Part shown: positions 6,317-7,714 of the stretch, piece by piece
How the letters are laid out: each line of letters starts with the position of its first letter
Position numbering within the stretch: position 1 is the stretch's first letter
Assembly (NCBI GenBank): GCA_003648395.1
Contig: QMPB01000190.1
Coordinates: 1 to 7,714, forward strand
Reading direction: 5' to 3'
From: Bacteroidota bacterium
GTDB lineage: Bacteria > Bacteroidota > Bacteroidia > Bacteroidales > UBA1556
DNA: 7,714 bases
Translations under genes and position numbers: made by a program
Notes under the pieces: model-generated
The model's database searches: none
The model's input: the letters and a program-made list of their open reading frames with translations, nothing else
What the model was told of the DNA's origin: nothing

Positions 6317-7264
6317 ATGGAGAAAAATAGAATTTGCCAAATGCTAGATATACAATATCCTGTAATTATGGCTCCTATGTTTTTAGTTTCAACTGTTGAG
6401 ATGATAGTTGAGGCATTAGAAAGTGGTATAACAGCAGCATTTCCTGCCATGAATTATCGTACAGATAGCGATCTGAGAGCTGCAATTATAGAGATAAAGT
6501 CTAAAACAGATAAAAGTTTTGGAGTTAATTTGATAGTAAATAAATCAAATCCAAAATATCAACAGCAGTTAAGCACATGTGTTGAAATGGGAGTAGGTTT
6601 CTTTATTACTTCTTTAGGAAATCCAAAGGAAGTAATACTAAAATCCAAGGAAAAGGGTATTAAAGTATTTTGTGATGTTACTAATTTGCAATTTGCCAAA
6701 AAAGTTGTAGGTCTTGGTGCAGATGCAATTATTGCAGTAAGCTCAGAAGCTGGTGGACATGCAGGGAATATTCCCACTAAAGAATTAATAACTGAATTAA
6801 AGACTCATATTGATATTCCTATTATTTCTGCAGGAGGTATTGCCACTCATTCTGATTATCTTGAGAAACTAGCTTTAGGAGTTGATGGGGTGAGTGTGGG
6901 AACAATTTTTATTGCTAGTAATGAGTGTAAAGTGTCTGATGACTATAAGAAGGCACTAATAGAATACGGAGCCAAAGATGTCGTACTTACTTCAAATTTA
7001 TCTGGTTCTCCATTAACTGTTATAAATACTCCATATGTACAGAAGATTGGTATTGAAGCTAATTGGCTTAATAGGATGATGTATAAACATAAGAAATTAA
7101 GAAAATATTTGAAAATGATAATTGCCATTAATGGAATGAAGAAGATAGAAAAAGCTGCCTTTGGTGCAAATTATAATACATATTTTGTTGCAGGACCTTC
7201 CATTGAGCATATACATTCTATACGTTCAATAAAGGAGATTATAAAGGATTTGGTTAACGGCTAA
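6317..7264 (+). CDS. nitronate monooxygenase-like FMN enzyme (2-nitropropane dioxygenase family)
   Basis: Cytoplasmic TIM-barrel flavoenzyme, 315 residues, the usual length. Nitronate monooxygenases oxidise alkyl nitronates with oxygen using FMN; the related FabK is an enoyl-ACP reductase. PVIMAPM (15-21) is the N-terminal flavin motif of the nitronate monooxygenase group, FGVNLIV (68-74) is the next strand, and SEAGGHAG (143-150) contains the catalytic-type His148. ISAGGIA (170-176) and GVSVGTIFIAS (191-201) form the FMN-phosphate site, and SGSPLTVINTP (229-239) is the usual C-terminal motif. The APM motif rather than the QGGM of FabK favours nitronate monooxygenase, but many family members have untested substrates. 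The frame is open upstream to a TTG at 6275, but the ATG at 6317 places the conserved MLDIQYPVIMAPM correctly, and the upstream residues are AT-rich noise. It is a single-gene unit between a terminator and a convergent gene. Confidence 0.88.
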   Translation: MEKNRICQMLDIQYPVIMAPMFLVSTVEMIVEALESGITAAFPAMNYRTDSDLRAAIIEIKSKTDKSFGVNLIVNKSNPKYQQQLSTCVEMGVGFFITSLGNPKEVILKSKEKGIKVFCDVTNLQFAKKVVGLGADAIIAVSSEAGGHAGNIPTKELITELKTHIDIPIISAGGIATHSDYLEKLALGVDGVSVGTIFIASNECKVSDDYKKALIEYGAKDVVLTSNLSGSPLTVINTPYVQKIGIEANWLNRMMYKHKKLRKYLKMIIAINGMKKIEKAAFGANYNTYFVAGPSIEHIHSIRSIKEIIKDLVNG

Positions 7265-7467
7265 AGTAAAAAGTCAAAGTAAAGAAATTCAAAAGAGAGA
7301 ACATGGAGAACACACCTGCCTGATAAGCATGCAGGAATTGAGCAGATGACTACTTATACAAAATATTAAGATGTATTCAGAGTATTGTAGAAATACTAAG
7401 TAATACGGTTATAATGACATTAAATATATTTCTTTGCAATTACCAGTGTAATAGATAGATAAGTCTA

Positions 7468-7714
7468 TTATTTATCAAAAGTTTCTAGCCACTTATGAGC
7501 TTCTTCAATAGTGTTAAAAAACTTAATAGGAGCACCAAATTTTTTTACCGAATTCATGATGTTATTTAAATAGTATTTCTTGAAAATATTACCATTAAAT
7601 ATTATGGCAGATCTTTTAACACCTGCAGCATAAGCTTTCGGTAGAATTTCAGTTTGAAACCATTTTCTAAAATCTGGAGGAATAATATTCTGTTCCCTAA
7701 TATCTGAAATATAA
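7468..7714 (-). CDS. SpoIIAA/STAS-like protein, C-terminal part, cut by the window edge
   Basis: A minus-strand frame enters from the right edge and stops at a TAA (complement of 7468-7470), giving 81 residues that begin YISDIREQNIIPPDFRKW. The pattern fits small Bacteroidota proteins related to SpoIIAA/STAS-like folds (about 125-140 residues): D-R followed by IPPDFRKWF, then ILPKAYAAGVKRSAIIF, and an ending KFFNTIEEAHKWLETF, where a late F-x-x-x-E-E-A-x-x-W-L helix is typical. I recall the pattern and have not aligned it, so function is open; such proteins have no well-defined role. The start and about 40-60 residues lie outside the window. It converges on the nitronate monooxygenase-like gene across 203 bases with no strong terminator. 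Confidence 0.65.
   Translation of the reverse strand, partial: YISDIREQNIIPPDFRKWFQTEILPKAYAAGVKRSAIIFNGNIFKKYYLNNIMNSVKKFGAPIKFFNTIEEAHKWLETFDK

Noticed and set aside
6559..6777. Minus-strand frame within the nitronate monooxygenase-like gene
   Set aside because: It is antisense to conserved FMN-enzyme motifs and shows no protein-like features of its own.
6943..7128. Minus-strand frame within the 3' part of the nitronate monooxygenase-like gene
   Set aside because: It is antisense shadow sequence, hydrophobic by base composition only.
7315..7335. CCTGC...GCAGG hairpin after the nitronate monooxygenase-like gene
   Set aside because: Only five base pairs, an 11-base loop and no T run on either strand, so it is not a convincing terminator.
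7381..7397. AGTATT-gtaga-AATACT hairpin in the convergent gap
   Set aside because: A short A/T-rich 6-bp stem with no T run; expected by chance in this composition.
7429..7436. TTTCTTTG followed by CAA, a near-match to the -7 promoter box on the plus strand
   Set aside because: It has one mismatch, no -33 element, and points into the 3' end of a convergent gene; an antisense transcript is possible but unsupported.

Overview
The window reads as chromosome of an AT-rich member of the Bacteroidota. The evidence is a PorP/SprF-family protein and a GldJ lipoprotein (both specific to the type IX secretion and gliding machinery of this phylum), a TonB-dependent receptor with an N-terminal carboxypeptidase-regulatory-like domain, a perfect Bacteroidota -7 promoter box (TAnnTTTG), and no clear Shine-Dalgarno sequences before the genes. 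The genus cannot be named from the sequence alone. Base composition and codon use look even across the window, and there is no mobile element, CRISPR array, tRNA or rRNA.

Layout. Bases 1-379 hold no gene but contain several inverted repeats. Then come porP/sprF-like (380-1369) and gldJ (1405-3189), 35 bases apart and closed by a strong intrinsic terminator (3210-3234). Next is an independent unit with its own promoter (3283-3290) and a 5' leader that can fold. It encodes a 786-residue TonB-dependent receptor (3367-5727) and, 24 bases on, a 131-residue lipoprotein (5752-6147), and ends in a second intrinsic terminator (6204-6235). A single-gene unit follows, encoding an FMN-dependent nitronate monooxygenase-like enzyme (6317-7264). 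Converging on it from the right edge is the 3' part of a minus-strand gene (7468-7714) that looks like a SpoIIAA/STAS-like protein.

How the genes work together. PorP/SprF-like and GldJ are envelope parts of type IX secretion/gliding and are probably co-transcribed. The receptor carries the paired CxxxM and HxM motifs that bind copper in Pseudomonas OprC, with almost the same separation (182 versus 180 residues). I read the receptor plus lipoprotein as a probable two-gene copper-uptake unit; the lipoprotein's role is inferred. The nitronate monooxygenase-like gene and the edge gene show no functional tie to their neighbours.

Most worth a second look: the OprC-like copper site in a Bacteroidota receptor with its partner lipoprotein, the stem-loop at the start of that transcript, and the nested inverted repeats upstream of porP.
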